This document shows, in pieces, positions 52,961 through 60,784 of a DNA stretch of 64,000 nucleotides. Within the stretch, counting starts at the first letter, position 1. Every line of letters starts with the position of its first letter. Position numbers and translations under genes: made by a program. The notes below the pieces were generated by a model, which worked only from the letters and a program-made list of their open reading frames with translations, did not search any database and had not been told where the DNA came from. The stretch lies in assembly GCF_014207855.1 (NCBI RefSeq), contig NZ_JACHKZ010000001.1, forward strand, positions 62,001 through 126,000, written 5' to 3'. The DNA comes from Comamonas odontotermitis (lineage in GTDB: Bacteria > Pseudomonadota > Gammaproteobacteria > Burkholderiales > Burkholderiaceae_C).

Positions 52961-53619
52961 TGCGTATGCGTGCCGCAGCCCTCTTGACCGCAGCTCCGGA
53001 GCGGGTCCGCGCTCCGCTGGCTGCGGGGCTGGCGCTGCTTGCATGCGGCAGCACAGCCCCTGCCAATGCGGTCATCACCACTGTGACCGACACTGGCAGC
53101 ACCTACGCCATTTCGCTACAGGTGGGATCATCCTCGGCCATCGATACTGTTCAATTCAACGTCACCGGCAACAATGTGGGCCTCACGCCAGCGCCGGTGA
53201 CAGGGACACCTGCGATCGACATCTCCGTGGTTCCCACGCGACCGGCAAACTCCGACAGCGCCGCGCGCCCTGTCACCCTGCAGGTGGACTCCACCGCCGG
53301 CCTTACCTGCCAGAGCGCCAGCTGTGGCACCACCATCATCCCGTTCAACAAGATCAGCTGGACAGTGAGCAACTCCAGCGGCGGCAGCGCGGGCGACATC
53401 CAGAACGGCCAGTTCAACGGCGCGGCCAACCAGCAGATCGCCAGCTTCAATGCCAATGCCACCTATTGCTCGTTTCCCATCATCATTTTTTGCCTGAGCT
53501 GGGTCTACCAATCCAACACCATGAATGCCACGCGGCTGACATTCACCTACGCCAACGACGTCATCTACCCCGCTGGCTCCTACAAGGGTACGGTGTATTT
53601 CACCGCATCGATGCAGTGA
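52960..53619 (+). CDS. Secreted beta-rich subunit, fibre-like operon (subunit 2)
   Basis: A 219-residue exported protein whose ATG shares one base with the previous stop (TGATG). A signal region (about 1-32) ends near PANA. The mature part is Thr/Ser/Asn-rich beta structure with two Cys pairs (LTCQSASCGT and YCSFPIIIFCLS). The end reads AGSYKGTVYFTASMQ, parallel to the ends of the other two large subunits. It belongs to the same beta-sandwich type but the shared SIPAVPT block is absent. Function by operon context only. Confidence 0.72.
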   Translation: MRMRAAALLTAAPERVRAPLAAGLALLACGSTAPANAVITTVTDTGSTYAISLQVGSSSAIDTVQFNVTGNNVGLTPAPVTGTPAIDISVVPTRPANSDSAARPVTLQVDSTAGLTCQSASCGTTIIPFNKISWTVSNSSGGSAGDIQNGQFNGAANQQIASFNANATYCSFPIIIFCLSWVYQSNTMNATRLTFTYANDVIYPAGSYKGTVYFTASMQ

Positions 53620-53627
53620 GGATGCAT

Positions 53628-54134
53628 ATGCCGCGCTTGCAACCCAACAGTTCGCACCGCCTGCCAGCCAAGCTTGCGCTAGCTGCCTGCACGATAGCCT
53701 GGGTAGCCACTGCACACGCACAGATCGCGCGGCTGGACGACTCGGCCTCGCCGCGCGCGCAAGTGCAGGCCGATTTCCGTCAGGCGCAGATGATCGATGC
53801 CCAGACCCTGCTGCTCCCCTTTGGCCGGGTCGAATACCGGCTCGCCACCGCCCCGTATGTGGGGCGCCGCGCCCGCATCTACTATGTCATTCCGCTGGCC
53901 GTGGCAGGGTTGCGCTCGCCTTCCGGTCTGCAGGTACAGTGGCGCGGCGCCCTGTTCCAAAGCGGCATGGGCCGCCCGGGCGACCGTGTCCTGGTGTGGA
54001 ATGGCGAGGTTCGAGCCCCCTGGATCACCGACACCTTTGACCTGCAGCTGCGCATCGACCCGCGCCAGCTGCAACTGGGCCGGGGCGGCAGCCTCAGCTT
54101 CGAGTCCTATTTCGAAATCGAGATACAGCCATGA
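53628..54134 (+). CDS. Secreted small protein, fibre-like operon (subunit 3)
   Basis: A 168-residue exported protein with a signal peptide (about 1-27, AHAQ). The mature domain of about 140 residues is a compact beta-rich fold with basic patches (FGRVEYRLATAPYVGRRARIYY) and no Cys. GAGG lies six bases before ATG 53628; ATG 53622 is an alternative. It overlaps the chaperone start (ATGA). It differs from the other subunits and could be a tip, anchor or periplasmic accessory part. Confidence 0.7.
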   Translation: MPRLQPNSSHRLPAKLALAACTIAWVATAHAQIARLDDSASPRAQVQADFRQAQMIDAQTLLLPFGRVEYRLATAPYVGRRARIYYVIPLAVAGLRSPSGLQVQWRGALFQSGMGRPGDRVLVWNGEVRAPWITDTFDLQLRIDPRQLQLGRGGSLSFESYFEIEIQP

Positions 54135-54952
54135 GTCCACTTTTTTCACCCTTCGTCCGCAATGCCGCCGCACTGAGCCTGGCCTTGCTTGCAGCCTGCG
54201 TACATGCCGCGCCTTTCGAAATCGCTGTGGCTCCATCGCGTTTTGAGCTGACAGCGAAGGGCGGCGAGCGGCTGGGCCAGTCGATCGATATCCACAACCT
54301 GGGAAACGCGCCCACTGCCGTATCGATCCGCACACTGGACTGGACCTACTCGCCCGAAGGTCAGATCACCTACCACGACGAGCTGCTGTCCGGCAGCTGC
54401 CGCCCCTGGGTGGTGCTGGAGCGGCGCACGCTGTCAGTGCCCGCGCAGACCAAGAACAGCTTCCGTTTTCAAATCACGCCCCCGGCCGATGCTCCCCGCG
54501 GCGAATGCCGGTTCATGATCACCATCGAAGGCGTGGAGCCAGCGCAGCAAAGCATCATCCGCAGCGGTGGCGCAAGCCTGAGCCTGCCGGTCACCGGGCG
54601 CATTGCCGTGGCGGTCTACGTGATGTTGGGTGGGGCCGAGCCCAAGCTGGAAATGCACCAGTTCACCATGCGCGACGTAGCGGGCAAGCGCACCCCCACC
54701 GTGAGCGTGACCAATACCGGCGATGCCCATGGCCGCCTCGAAGGCACACTGGACGCCAAGGACGCCAAAGGCCGCACCTTCAGCCTGGCCGTGGAAGGCA
54801 CCCCGATCATGCCCGGCCAAACGCGCAACCTGGTGCTGATGCCCAAGGGCGATGACGGCCAGAACGTGCCCCAGCCCAGCTATCCCGTGCAGGCAAGCGG
54901 CCTGCTGGACTGGGACAAGGGCAGCTTCAAAGTGAATACGGAGTTCAAGTGA
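54131..54952 (+). CDS. PapD-like periplasmic fimbrial chaperone
   Basis: A 273-residue exported protein with signal peptide (about 1-24) and two immunoglobulin-like domains. The first shows the chaperone strand pattern SIDIHNLGNAPTAVSIR and LSVPAQTKNSFRFQI, with Cys in SGSCRPW and RGECRFM. The second domain ends in SGLLDWDKGSFKVNTEFK. Such chaperones stabilise pilin-type subunits by donor-strand complementation in the periplasm. It is encoded inside the operon with the subunits, overlapping both neighbours by four bases, which supports dedicated service to them. Confidence 0.82.
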   Translation: MSPLFSPFVRNAAALSLALLAACVHAAPFEIAVAPSRFELTAKGGERLGQSIDIHNLGNAPTAVSIRTLDWTYSPEGQITYHDELLSGSCRPWVVLERRTLSVPAQTKNSFRFQITPPADAPRGECRFMITIEGVEPAQQSIIRSGGASLSLPVTGRIAVAVYVMLGGAEPKLEMHQFTMRDVAGKRTPTVSVTNTGDAHGRLEGTLDAKDAKGRTFSLAVEGTPIMPGQTRNLVLMPKGDDGQNVPQPSYPVQASGLLDWDKGSFKVNTEFK

Positions 54953-55632
54953 ACAACAGCCCCGCCCGCCTCTACCACGCTGCCCTGAGGGTGGCGCTGT
55001 CGGCAGTGCTGGCGGTGGCGGCACTGGCCATCCACAACGGCGCGCATGCAGCCAGTGCCACATCGGGCACCGGCAGCCTGCCGCGTACCACCCCGCGCGT
55101 GGCACTCAACTTCGCAATCCAGATCGACAAATTCCTCTTCTTTCGCATTGGTGACGGCGCCTGGCCGACGCCGGGCGGCACCATATCGCAGGTGGCGTTC
55201 ACCCTGACGCCATCCATCCCGGCCGTACCGACCACCCCCGCAGCCGGCAACAATACATCGGTCAACTGGAACGGCGCAGCCCCTGGCTTTGTGGTGGCCG
55301 CAAGCGGTAACGTATTGCCCGTCGAAGTGCGCAGCAACGGCGGACAGGTGAGCCTGTACGCCACTGTTACGACGCCGCTCACCAGTGGCTCCAACACCAT
55401 TCCGATGAGCGAAATCGTGGTCACCAGCAGCGACAGCACCAACCTGCCTGCGCCGCCTATTCCCAACAGCGGCAACGGCACCTCGGTAAATGTGAACGGC
55501 GGCGGCTCGGGCGCGGTGAACAGCCTGGTCACCATCCGTAGTGCCAACTGGACTTTCTCCTACGCCAACAGCGCCAGCCGCACGGCCGGCTCCTACGACG
55601 GGCAATTGCGCTTTACCGCCGCCACGCCTTAG
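54949..55632 (+). CDS. Secreted beta-rich subunit, fibre-like operon (subunit 4)
   Basis: A 227-residue exported protein starting at GTG 54949 (overlapping the chaperone stop as GTGA). A signal peptide ends near AHAA. It is the clear paralogue of subunit 1: FRIGDG, SIPAVPTTPAAGNNTSVNWNGAAP and a terminal AGSYDGQLRFTAATP. It lacks Cys. The TAG stop (55630-55632) lies inside the left end of a MITE-like element, so the native C-terminus may have been trimmed or fixed by insertion. Confidence 0.75.
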   Translation: MNNSPARLYHAALRVALSAVLAVAALAIHNGAHAASATSGTGSLPRTTPRVALNFAIQIDKFLFFRIGDGAWPTPGGTISQVAFTLTPSIPAVPTTPAAGNNTSVNWNGAAPGFVVAASGNVLPVEVRSNGGQVSLYATVTTPLTSGSNTIPMSEIVVTSSDSTNLPAPPIPNSGNGTSVNVNGGGSGAVNSLVTIRSANWTFSYANSASRTAGSYDGQLRFTAATP

Positions 55633-55705
55633 AACGTGTCTACGACCTCTACGCACCCGCAAAGCCACTGTCGCGGCGCGAGGAGATCGTAAACACGTTC
55701 TTAGG
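55627..55705. mobile_element. Short derivative of the MITE-like element
   Basis: A 79-bp sequence with the same inverted ends as 8220-8565 (CCTTAGAACGTG... / ...CACGTTCTTAGG) and the same right-hand GCCACTGTCGCGGCGCGAGG segment, but almost no interior. It overlaps the stop codon of the last fibre-operon gene and lies in the promoter region of the amidase gene. Confidence 0.8.
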
Positions 55706-55741
55706 CCCAGGCCTTTTTTGGTTACGATGGCACAGGTACCA

Positions 55742-57061
55742 ATGCCTGCTTACCTTGCCATGCCCACATCCACCCAACGCCTTGATCACACCCTGCACGC
55801 CCTCAAAGCGCTGGGCGACGAAGGCCACCGCATCTTCACCCAAATTTATGCCGATGCAGCCCGGGAGGCGGCGCAGGCAGCCGATGCGCGGGCAGCGCGC
55901 GGCCTGTCGCTGGGGCCGATTGACGGCAAGCTCGTCTCGCTGAAAGACCTGCTGGATGTAGCGGGCGAAGTCACCACCGCAGGCGCCGCCATGCGGCGCA
56001 GCAGTACCCCTGCCGCACACGATGCCCCCGTGGTGCAGCGGCTGCGCGCGGCAGGCGCCGTCATCATCGGCAAGACCAACATGACCGAGTTTGCGTTTTC
56101 CGGCGTGGGCATCAACCCGCACTTTGGCACACCGGGCAATGCGCAGGAGGCAGAGCGCATTCCGGGCGGGTCGTCATCAGGAGCCGGGGTGAGCGTGGGG
56201 CGCGGCCTGGTCGATATTGCCATTGGCTCGGATACGGGCGGCTCGGTGCGCATTCCGGCTGCCTTCAACGGCACGGTGGGCTTCAAGCCTACGCAGGCGC
56301 GGGTGTCGCGCGAGGGCGCTTTTCCGCTGTCATTCACACTCGACAGCCTGGGACCGCTGGCGCGCAGCGTAGCCGACTGCGCCACTGCCGATGCCGTGAT
56401 GGCGGGCGAAGCGCCCACCCCTTTACCCGCGCGCAGCGTGCGCGGCCTGCGCATTGGACTGCCTCAAGGCTTGCCGTGGGAACAGTGCAGCGCCGAAGTT
56501 CTGCAAAAAACAGAACAAGCCATTGAATCGTTGCAGGCGCAAGGGGCTGTTTTCACCAAACTGCCCTGGCAAGCCCTGATGGCGGCCCCCGGGCAGTTGC
56601 AAAGCGAAGGCACCATCATCGCTGCCGAGGCAGCCGCCATCCACCGCGAGGCCCTCGCCCACCAGCGCGATGCCTTTGACCCGCGCGTGCTCTCACGCAT
56701 GGACAAGGGCCGCAGCCTGACGGCGCCGTATTACGTCAATCTGCTGCAGCAGCGCCAGCGGCTGCAGGTGGAGATGGATGCCGCCATGCAGAATGTAGAT
56801 CTGCTCCTGCTGCCCACCATTGCCATCACCGCGCCCCGCATCGCCGATCTGTTGGAAGACGACGACGCATTCTTTGCCGCCAACGGACTGATCCTGCGCA
56901 ACACCTCGATCTTCAATTTTTACGACCTGCCCGCCCTCTCGTTGCCCGCACCGCGTGCAGCGAAGGAATTGCCCGTGGGCATCATGCTAGTGGGCCAGCG
57001 CATGCAGGACCGCCAGTTGCTGGCCATGGCGGCGGCCATCGAGCAGCTACTACAAGAATGA
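55742..57061 (+). CDS. Amidase-signature family hydrolase
   Basis: A 439-residue amidase. The Ser-cisSer-Lys triad is placed as expected: Lys68 (VSLKDLLD), Ser144 (PGGSSSGAG) and Ser168 (SDTGGSVRIPA), with the 24-residue gap between the serines. The substrate is unknown; related proteins act on urea-derived, aryl or short amides. Start is uncertain: ATG 55727, 55742 and 55760 are in frame. 55742 was favoured by an AGG about six bases upstream. A MITE-like element lies immediately upstream and might carry or disturb its promoter. Confidence 0.9.
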   Translation: MPAYLAMPTSTQRLDHTLHALKALGDEGHRIFTQIYADAAREAAQAADARAARGLSLGPIDGKLVSLKDLLDVAGEVTTAGAAMRRSSTPAAHDAPVVQRLRAAGAVIIGKTNMTEFAFSGVGINPHFGTPGNAQEAERIPGGSSSGAGVSVGRGLVDIAIGSDTGGSVRIPAAFNGTVGFKPTQARVSREGAFPLSFTLDSLGPLARSVADCATADAVMAGEAPTPLPARSVRGLRIGLPQGLPWEQCSAEVLQKTEQAIESLQAQGAVFTKLPWQALMAAPGQLQSEGTIIAAEAAAIHREALAHQRDAFDPRVLSRMDKGRSLTAPYYVNLLQQRQRLQVEMDAAMQNVDLLLLPTIAITAPRIADLLEDDDAFFAANGLILRNTSIFNFYDLPALSLPAPRAAKELPVGIMLVGQRMQDRQLLAMAAAIEQLLQE

Positions 57062-57115
57062 GAGCTGCCAGCAATTTTCCTGTACACCGTTACTGCGATT
57101 TTTATTGAGAAAACC

Positions 57116-57574
57116 ATGGGCCGCGCAAGCATAGAGTGGACAGCCGAGATGATCGCCCAGCTGGGCACGGACAAGGACGCAGTGCTGGCCGAGCGCTGGG
57201 GCACCACAGCCAAGACCGTCAACCTCAAGCGCAACAGCCTGAGCATTGCCGCCTTTGGCCATGTGGCGTGGACCCAGGCCATGCTGGACGAGTTGGGCCG
57301 CAGCACCGATGCCGAGCTGGCCGCCCGCTGGAGCATCAGCAAGGCCAGCGTGGTGGCCAAACGTGGGGCGCTGGGCATTGCCCCGCTGGATGCCAGCCGG
57401 GGTAAGGAAACGCAGCAGCCCTGGACCGACGCCGAGATCGTGCAGCTGGGCACTGCCCCTGATGCGCAACTGGCCCTGCAACTGGGGCGCTCGGCTCCCG
57501 CCGTGCGCAACGCGCGCATGGCACGCGGCATTGCAGCCGCCCGCCCGGGCAAGCCGCCCATCGAAAAGCGCTGA
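57116..57574 (+). CDS. Protein of three Myb/SANT-like repeats
   Basis: A 152-residue protein built from three tandem repeats of about 40 residues: WTAEMIAQLGTDKDAVLAER (about 8-47), WTQAMLDELGRSTDAELAAR (about 52-91) and WTDAEIVQLGTAPDAQLALQ (about 103-142). Each has W-T, an acidic helix, a D-A turn and a basic recognition-like helix (TVNLKRNSL, SVVAKRGAL, AVRNARMARG). The pattern resembles Myb/SANT or homeodomain-like DNA-binding helices. It is likely a nucleic-acid-binding protein; function is unknown. It follows the amidase gene by 54 bases on the same strand. Confidence 0.75.
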   Translation: MGRASIEWTAEMIAQLGTDKDAVLAERWGTTAKTVNLKRNSLSIAAFGHVAWTQAMLDELGRSTDAELAARWSISKASVVAKRGALGIAPLDASRGKETQQPWTDAEIVQLGTAPDAQLALQLGRSAPAVRNARMARGIAAARPGKPPIEKR

Positions 57575-57980
57575 AAAGTACTGAGCAGCGCAAGACAGTC
57601 CGCGATGTGGGCCGCAGCCTGGGCCTGCGGAAAGCAAAATTTCGTCATTGCGCCGCACCGTCCATCATGCATATCGCATGAGAATTCAGACGCTATGACT
57701 ATCAAATTTCATAGCAAATTGCACACGCAGCCATTGCGCCAACAACCAATTTGGCTTGAACTTACGCTGCATCCTCCGTCAATCACCCGTGCGAAAACTT
57801 CGGAAAAACAAGGGTTTACCTTAGGAAAAACCGTCCTCCGGTGTCGTTAGGATGGCACTCTTTTATCGCCAAGCTGACCCAGAACAAAGGCCAGCTCCCG
57901 CATCAGCTGCAGGGGCCGCCACTACCAATAACAGGGGACATGAAAGGCTTCACCTTTGATATAGAGAAAGACAAGAGACT
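57575..57980 (+). other. Intergenic region upstream of a Bug receptor gene
   Basis: About 400 bases without a convincing gene. It has an AT-rich part near 57690-57740 with an inverted CTATGA/TCATAG pair and should hold the promoter of the Bug receptor gene at 57981. Confidence 0.5.
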
Positions 57981-58970
57981 ATGAAAACCATGGCGCAATG
58001 GAGTGTGGTGGCGCTGGCCGCCTTTGCAGCAGCAGGCGCGCATGCCGATGCCTCCTACCCCAATAAACCCGTCACCATCGTTGTTCCGTTCACGGCGGGC
58101 GGCCCGACCGACCGCGTGGCACGCGATCTGGCGGAATCCCTGCGCAAGCCCCTGGGCAACAACGTCACCATCGTGATCGACAATGCCGATGGTGCGGGCT
58201 CGACCATTGGCATGGCCAAGGCAGCACGCGCCAAGCCTGACGGCTACACCCTGCTGCTCAACCACATTGGCGTGGCCACGGCCCCCATCCTGTACCGCAA
58301 GCTGTCGTTCGATGTGATGAAGGATTTTGAATACCTGGGCATCATCAACGACGTGCCAATGACCCTGATCGGCAAGCCTACGCTGGCCCCCAACAACTAC
58401 AAGGAGCTGGCGGCCTTCATCAACAAGGAAAAGGACAAGGTCAACCTCGCCAATGCGGGCATCGGCTCGGCCTCGCACCTGTGCGGCCTGCTGCTGCAAA
58501 GCACGCTCAAGGTGCCGATGACCCCCGTGCCCTACAAGGGCGCTGCCCCTGCAATCGCTGATCTGATGGGCAACCAGGTGGATGTGCTGTGCGACCAGAC
58601 CACCAACACCACCGGCCAGATCGAAGGCAAGAAGGTCAAGGCCTATGCCGTGACCACCAGCAAGCGCCTCACCACCCCATCGCTCAAAGACCTGCCCACA
58701 CTGCAGGAAGAAGGCCTCAAGGGCTTTGAAGTGACCATCTGGCACGGCCTGTACGCCCCCAAGGGCACGCCTGCCGATATCCTCAAGAAGGTCAATGACG
58801 CGCTGAAAGTGGCACTGAAGGACCCCGAGTTCATCAAGAAATCCGAAGGCCTGAGCGCTGTGGTCGCCAATGACAACCGTGTCACGCCTGAAGGCCACAA
58901 GGCGTTCGTGCAAGCCGAAATCGCCAAGTGGACGCCTGTCATCAAGGCCGCGGGCACCTTTGCCGAATAA
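57981..58970 (+). CDS. Bug/TctC-family substrate-binding receptor
   Basis: A 329-residue periplasmic receptor with a Sec signal (about 1-22, AHA) and the family start NKPVTIVVPFTAGGPTDRVAR. Internal blocks LLLNHIGVATAPILYRKL and LCDQTTNTTGQIEGKKVKAYAV are typical. No permease genes are near. It is followed by a terminator and then by a second Bug receptor gene that has its own ribosome-binding site. The two differ in leader type, so they are likely separate genes of independent specificity. Confidence 0.9.
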   Translation: MKTMAQWSVVALAAFAAAGAHADASYPNKPVTIVVPFTAGGPTDRVARDLAESLRKPLGNNVTIVIDNADGAGSTIGMAKAARAKPDGYTLLLNHIGVATAPILYRKLSFDVMKDFEYLGIINDVPMTLIGKPTLAPNNYKELAAFINKEKDKVNLANAGIGSASHLCGLLLQSTLKVPMTPVPYKGAAPAIADLMGNQVDVLCDQTTNTTGQIEGKKVKAYAVTTSKRLTTPSLKDLPTLQEEGLKGFEVTIWHGLYAPKGTPADILKKVNDALKVALKDPEFIKKSEGLSAVVANDNRVTPEGHKAFVQAEIAKWTPVIKAAGTFAE

Positions 58971-59046
58971 CTTGGCCAATGCTTTGGTATTGATGGCTGG
59001 TCGCGCTTGTGATGCAGGCGCCGCCAGCCATTACCATTCCCAAGAT

Positions 59047-59073
59047 AAAGACTGCTGCGGCAGTCTTTTTTTG
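59047..59073 (+). terminator. Rho-independent terminator between the two Bug genes
   Basis: Stem AAAGACTGC / GCAGTCTTT with a 4-base loop and a T run. Confidence 0.85.
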
Positions 59074-59182
59074 TTGCTGCCCGGCATGGCGCCCATGCGC
59101 CGCTCCAGAAGAGACAAGCTGAGCGACTTCCATTTTCAACCCACCACCTCCATCAACCGATAACGACCTCCAGGAGATGCCC

Positions 59183-60169
59183 ATGACCTTGCACTCACTC
59201 ACCCGCCGCCAGTGGCTGGCCGCCAGCGGCGCGCTGGCCCTGCCCGGCCTGCCACCTTTTGCCCATGCGGCCGACTGGCCCAACCGGCCGATCCGCTTTG
59301 TGGTGCCATTCGCGCCGGGCGGCAGCTCCGAGATCGTGGCGCGCTCCACGGCTGCAGAACTCTCCAAAACCATGGGCCAGAACGTGTTCGTGGAAAACAA
59401 GCCCGGGGCTGCAGGCAATATCGCCATGCAGGAAGTGGCGCGCTCCGACGACCAGCACACCGTCGTTCTGGGCCATATCGGCACCCTGGCCGTCAACCCC
59501 TATATCTTCGACAAGCTGCCGTATGACCCGAACAAGGACTTCCGGCCCGTGAGCCTGCTGGCCAAGGTGCCCAGCCTGTATGTCGTGCACCCGGACCTGC
59601 CCGTCAAGAACCTGCAGGACCTGGTCAAGCTCGCCAAGAGCAAGCCAGGCAAGCTGAGCTACGGCTCGGCCGGCAATGGCAGCGCCGGCCATCTGGCGTT
59701 CGAGTACCTGAAGATGACCGCCAGCATCTTCATGCTGCATGTACCCTACAAGGGAACAGGCCCCATGATGACCGACCTGCTCTCGGGCAGGCTTGACGCG
59801 GCATCAGTGGGAGCAGCGGCGCTGCTGCCGTTCATCAAATCGGGCAAAGTGCGCTGCATTGCCACCGGCTCGACCCAGCGCCTGCCCCAGTTGCCCGATG
59901 TGCCCACCGTGGCAGAGCAGGGCTTCCCCGGCTTCGAGATGACGCAGTGGTACGGCATGCTGGCCCCCGCATCCATGGCCAAGGCCCATGTGGACACCCT
60001 GGCTGCCGAATGCGCCAAGGCCGTCAAAGCGCCCGATTCAGTCAAACGGCTGCAGGGCGATGCGGCCGAGCCCATTGGCGACACGCCGCAACAGTTTGCC
60101 CAGTTCATCGCCAAGGAGCAGGTGCGCTGGCAAAAGGTGCTCAAGCACGCGCAGGTCAAGCCCGATTGA
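59183..60169 (+). CDS. Bug/TctC-family substrate-binding receptor with Tat-type signal
   Basis: A 328-residue periplasmic receptor. The leader has a twin-arginine motif (LTRRQWLAASG), ends near AHAA, and the mature part starts RPIRFVVPFAPGGSSEIVAR. AGGAG at 59172-59176 is six bases before ATG 59183, so this start is preferred over ATG 59177. It is separated from the preceding Bug gene by a terminator. Ligand unknown. Confidence 0.9.
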   Translation: MTLHSLTRRQWLAASGALALPGLPPFAHAADWPNRPIRFVVPFAPGGSSEIVARSTAAELSKTMGQNVFVENKPGAAGNIAMQEVARSDDQHTVVLGHIGTLAVNPYIFDKLPYDPNKDFRPVSLLAKVPSLYVVHPDLPVKNLQDLVKLAKSKPGKLSYGSAGNGSAGHLAFEYLKMTASIFMLHVPYKGTGPMMTDLLSGRLDAASVGAAALLPFIKSGKVRCIATGSTQRLPQLPDVPTVAEQGFPGFEMTQWYGMLAPASMAKAHVDTLAAECAKAVKAPDSVKRLQGDAAEPIGDTPQQFAQFIAKEQVRWQKVLKHAQVKPD

Positions 60170-60183
60170 GGCCTGCGGCCATG

Positions 60184-60215
60184 AAAAAAGCGACTGCCAT
60201 GCAGTCGCTTTTTTT
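60184..60215 (+). terminator. Rho-independent terminator after the Bug gene
   Basis: Stem AAAAAGCGACTGC / GCAGTCGCTTTTT with a CAT loop and T run; the A-rich left arm could allow use on either strand. Confidence 0.88.
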
Positions 60216-60245
60216 GCAGCAGCGGGTGAAAGGCTTGGCGTCGCA

Positions 60246-60323
60246 AACAAAACCCCAAAATCGCAGATTTACGGTTGAGAGGAGGCGCCCCCGAAGAAGC
60301 AACGACGTATCAAGGGTTGTGTT
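60246..60323. repeat. Intergenic repeat, ACAACCC...GGGTTGT family, copy C
   Basis: Degenerate left end AACAAAACCCC and intact right end AAGCAACGACGTATCAAGGG-TTGTGTT. The AAATCGCAGATTT hairpin is kept. It shares orientation with copy B (41078-41163) and lies between a terminator and the 3' end of the DUF1840 gene. Confidence 0.75.
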
Positions 60324-60331
60324 AGCGGGTC

Positions 60332-60664
60332 TTAGTGACCCCAGACCACATCAGCGCCTTCGGCCTCGCTGCGCTGCAGCATCACGATGAACGGCACGGC
60401 GCGTTGCTTGAGGCCCACGGTGGCCTTCACATCGTCGCCGTCTTCGTCCTCGGCGTTCTTGTCCACTGGTTCGGCGGGCTGCCTGCTGCGCTCATCCTCG
60501 GCCGCAACGGCGGCCTGCAAGGCCCCGATGGCAGCCGGAATCTGCGCCACGGTGATGATGCCCGCGGGCGATGCGTCCTTGCCAATGATCTTCAGGATTT
60601 TTTGCGCATCCGCTTCCAGCATGATCATGTCGGCTGTGGCACGCGATACAAATTTATAGACCAA
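60332..60664 (-). CDS. DUF1840-family protein
   Basis: A 110-residue cytoplasmic protein found widely in Burkholderiales, function unknown. The N-terminus MVYKFVSRATADMIMLEADA matches the family, which shows that the start codon is TTG at 60664; AAGGAG at 60671-60676 is six bases upstream. A middle stretch (about residues 58-80) is rich in Glu and Asp and probably disordered. The C-terminus ends GADVVWGH. It is a single gene between a repeat element and the cfa gene. Confidence 0.9.
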   Translation of the reverse strand: MVYKFVSRATADMIMLEADAQKILKIIGKDASPAGIITVAQIPAAIGALQAAVAAEDERSRQPAEPVDKNAEDEDGDDVKATVGLKQRAVPFIVMLQRSEAEGADVVWGH

Positions 60665-60784
60665 ATTCTTCTCCTTGGAACGAGCCCACGATCTTTCGTA
60701 AAGGTGTGTGGGTGCAGGTCAGGATGGGCTGCCAGGCGCAAACCGCCCCAATCCGCTCCCACACTCCTGATCATCAACACGTTC

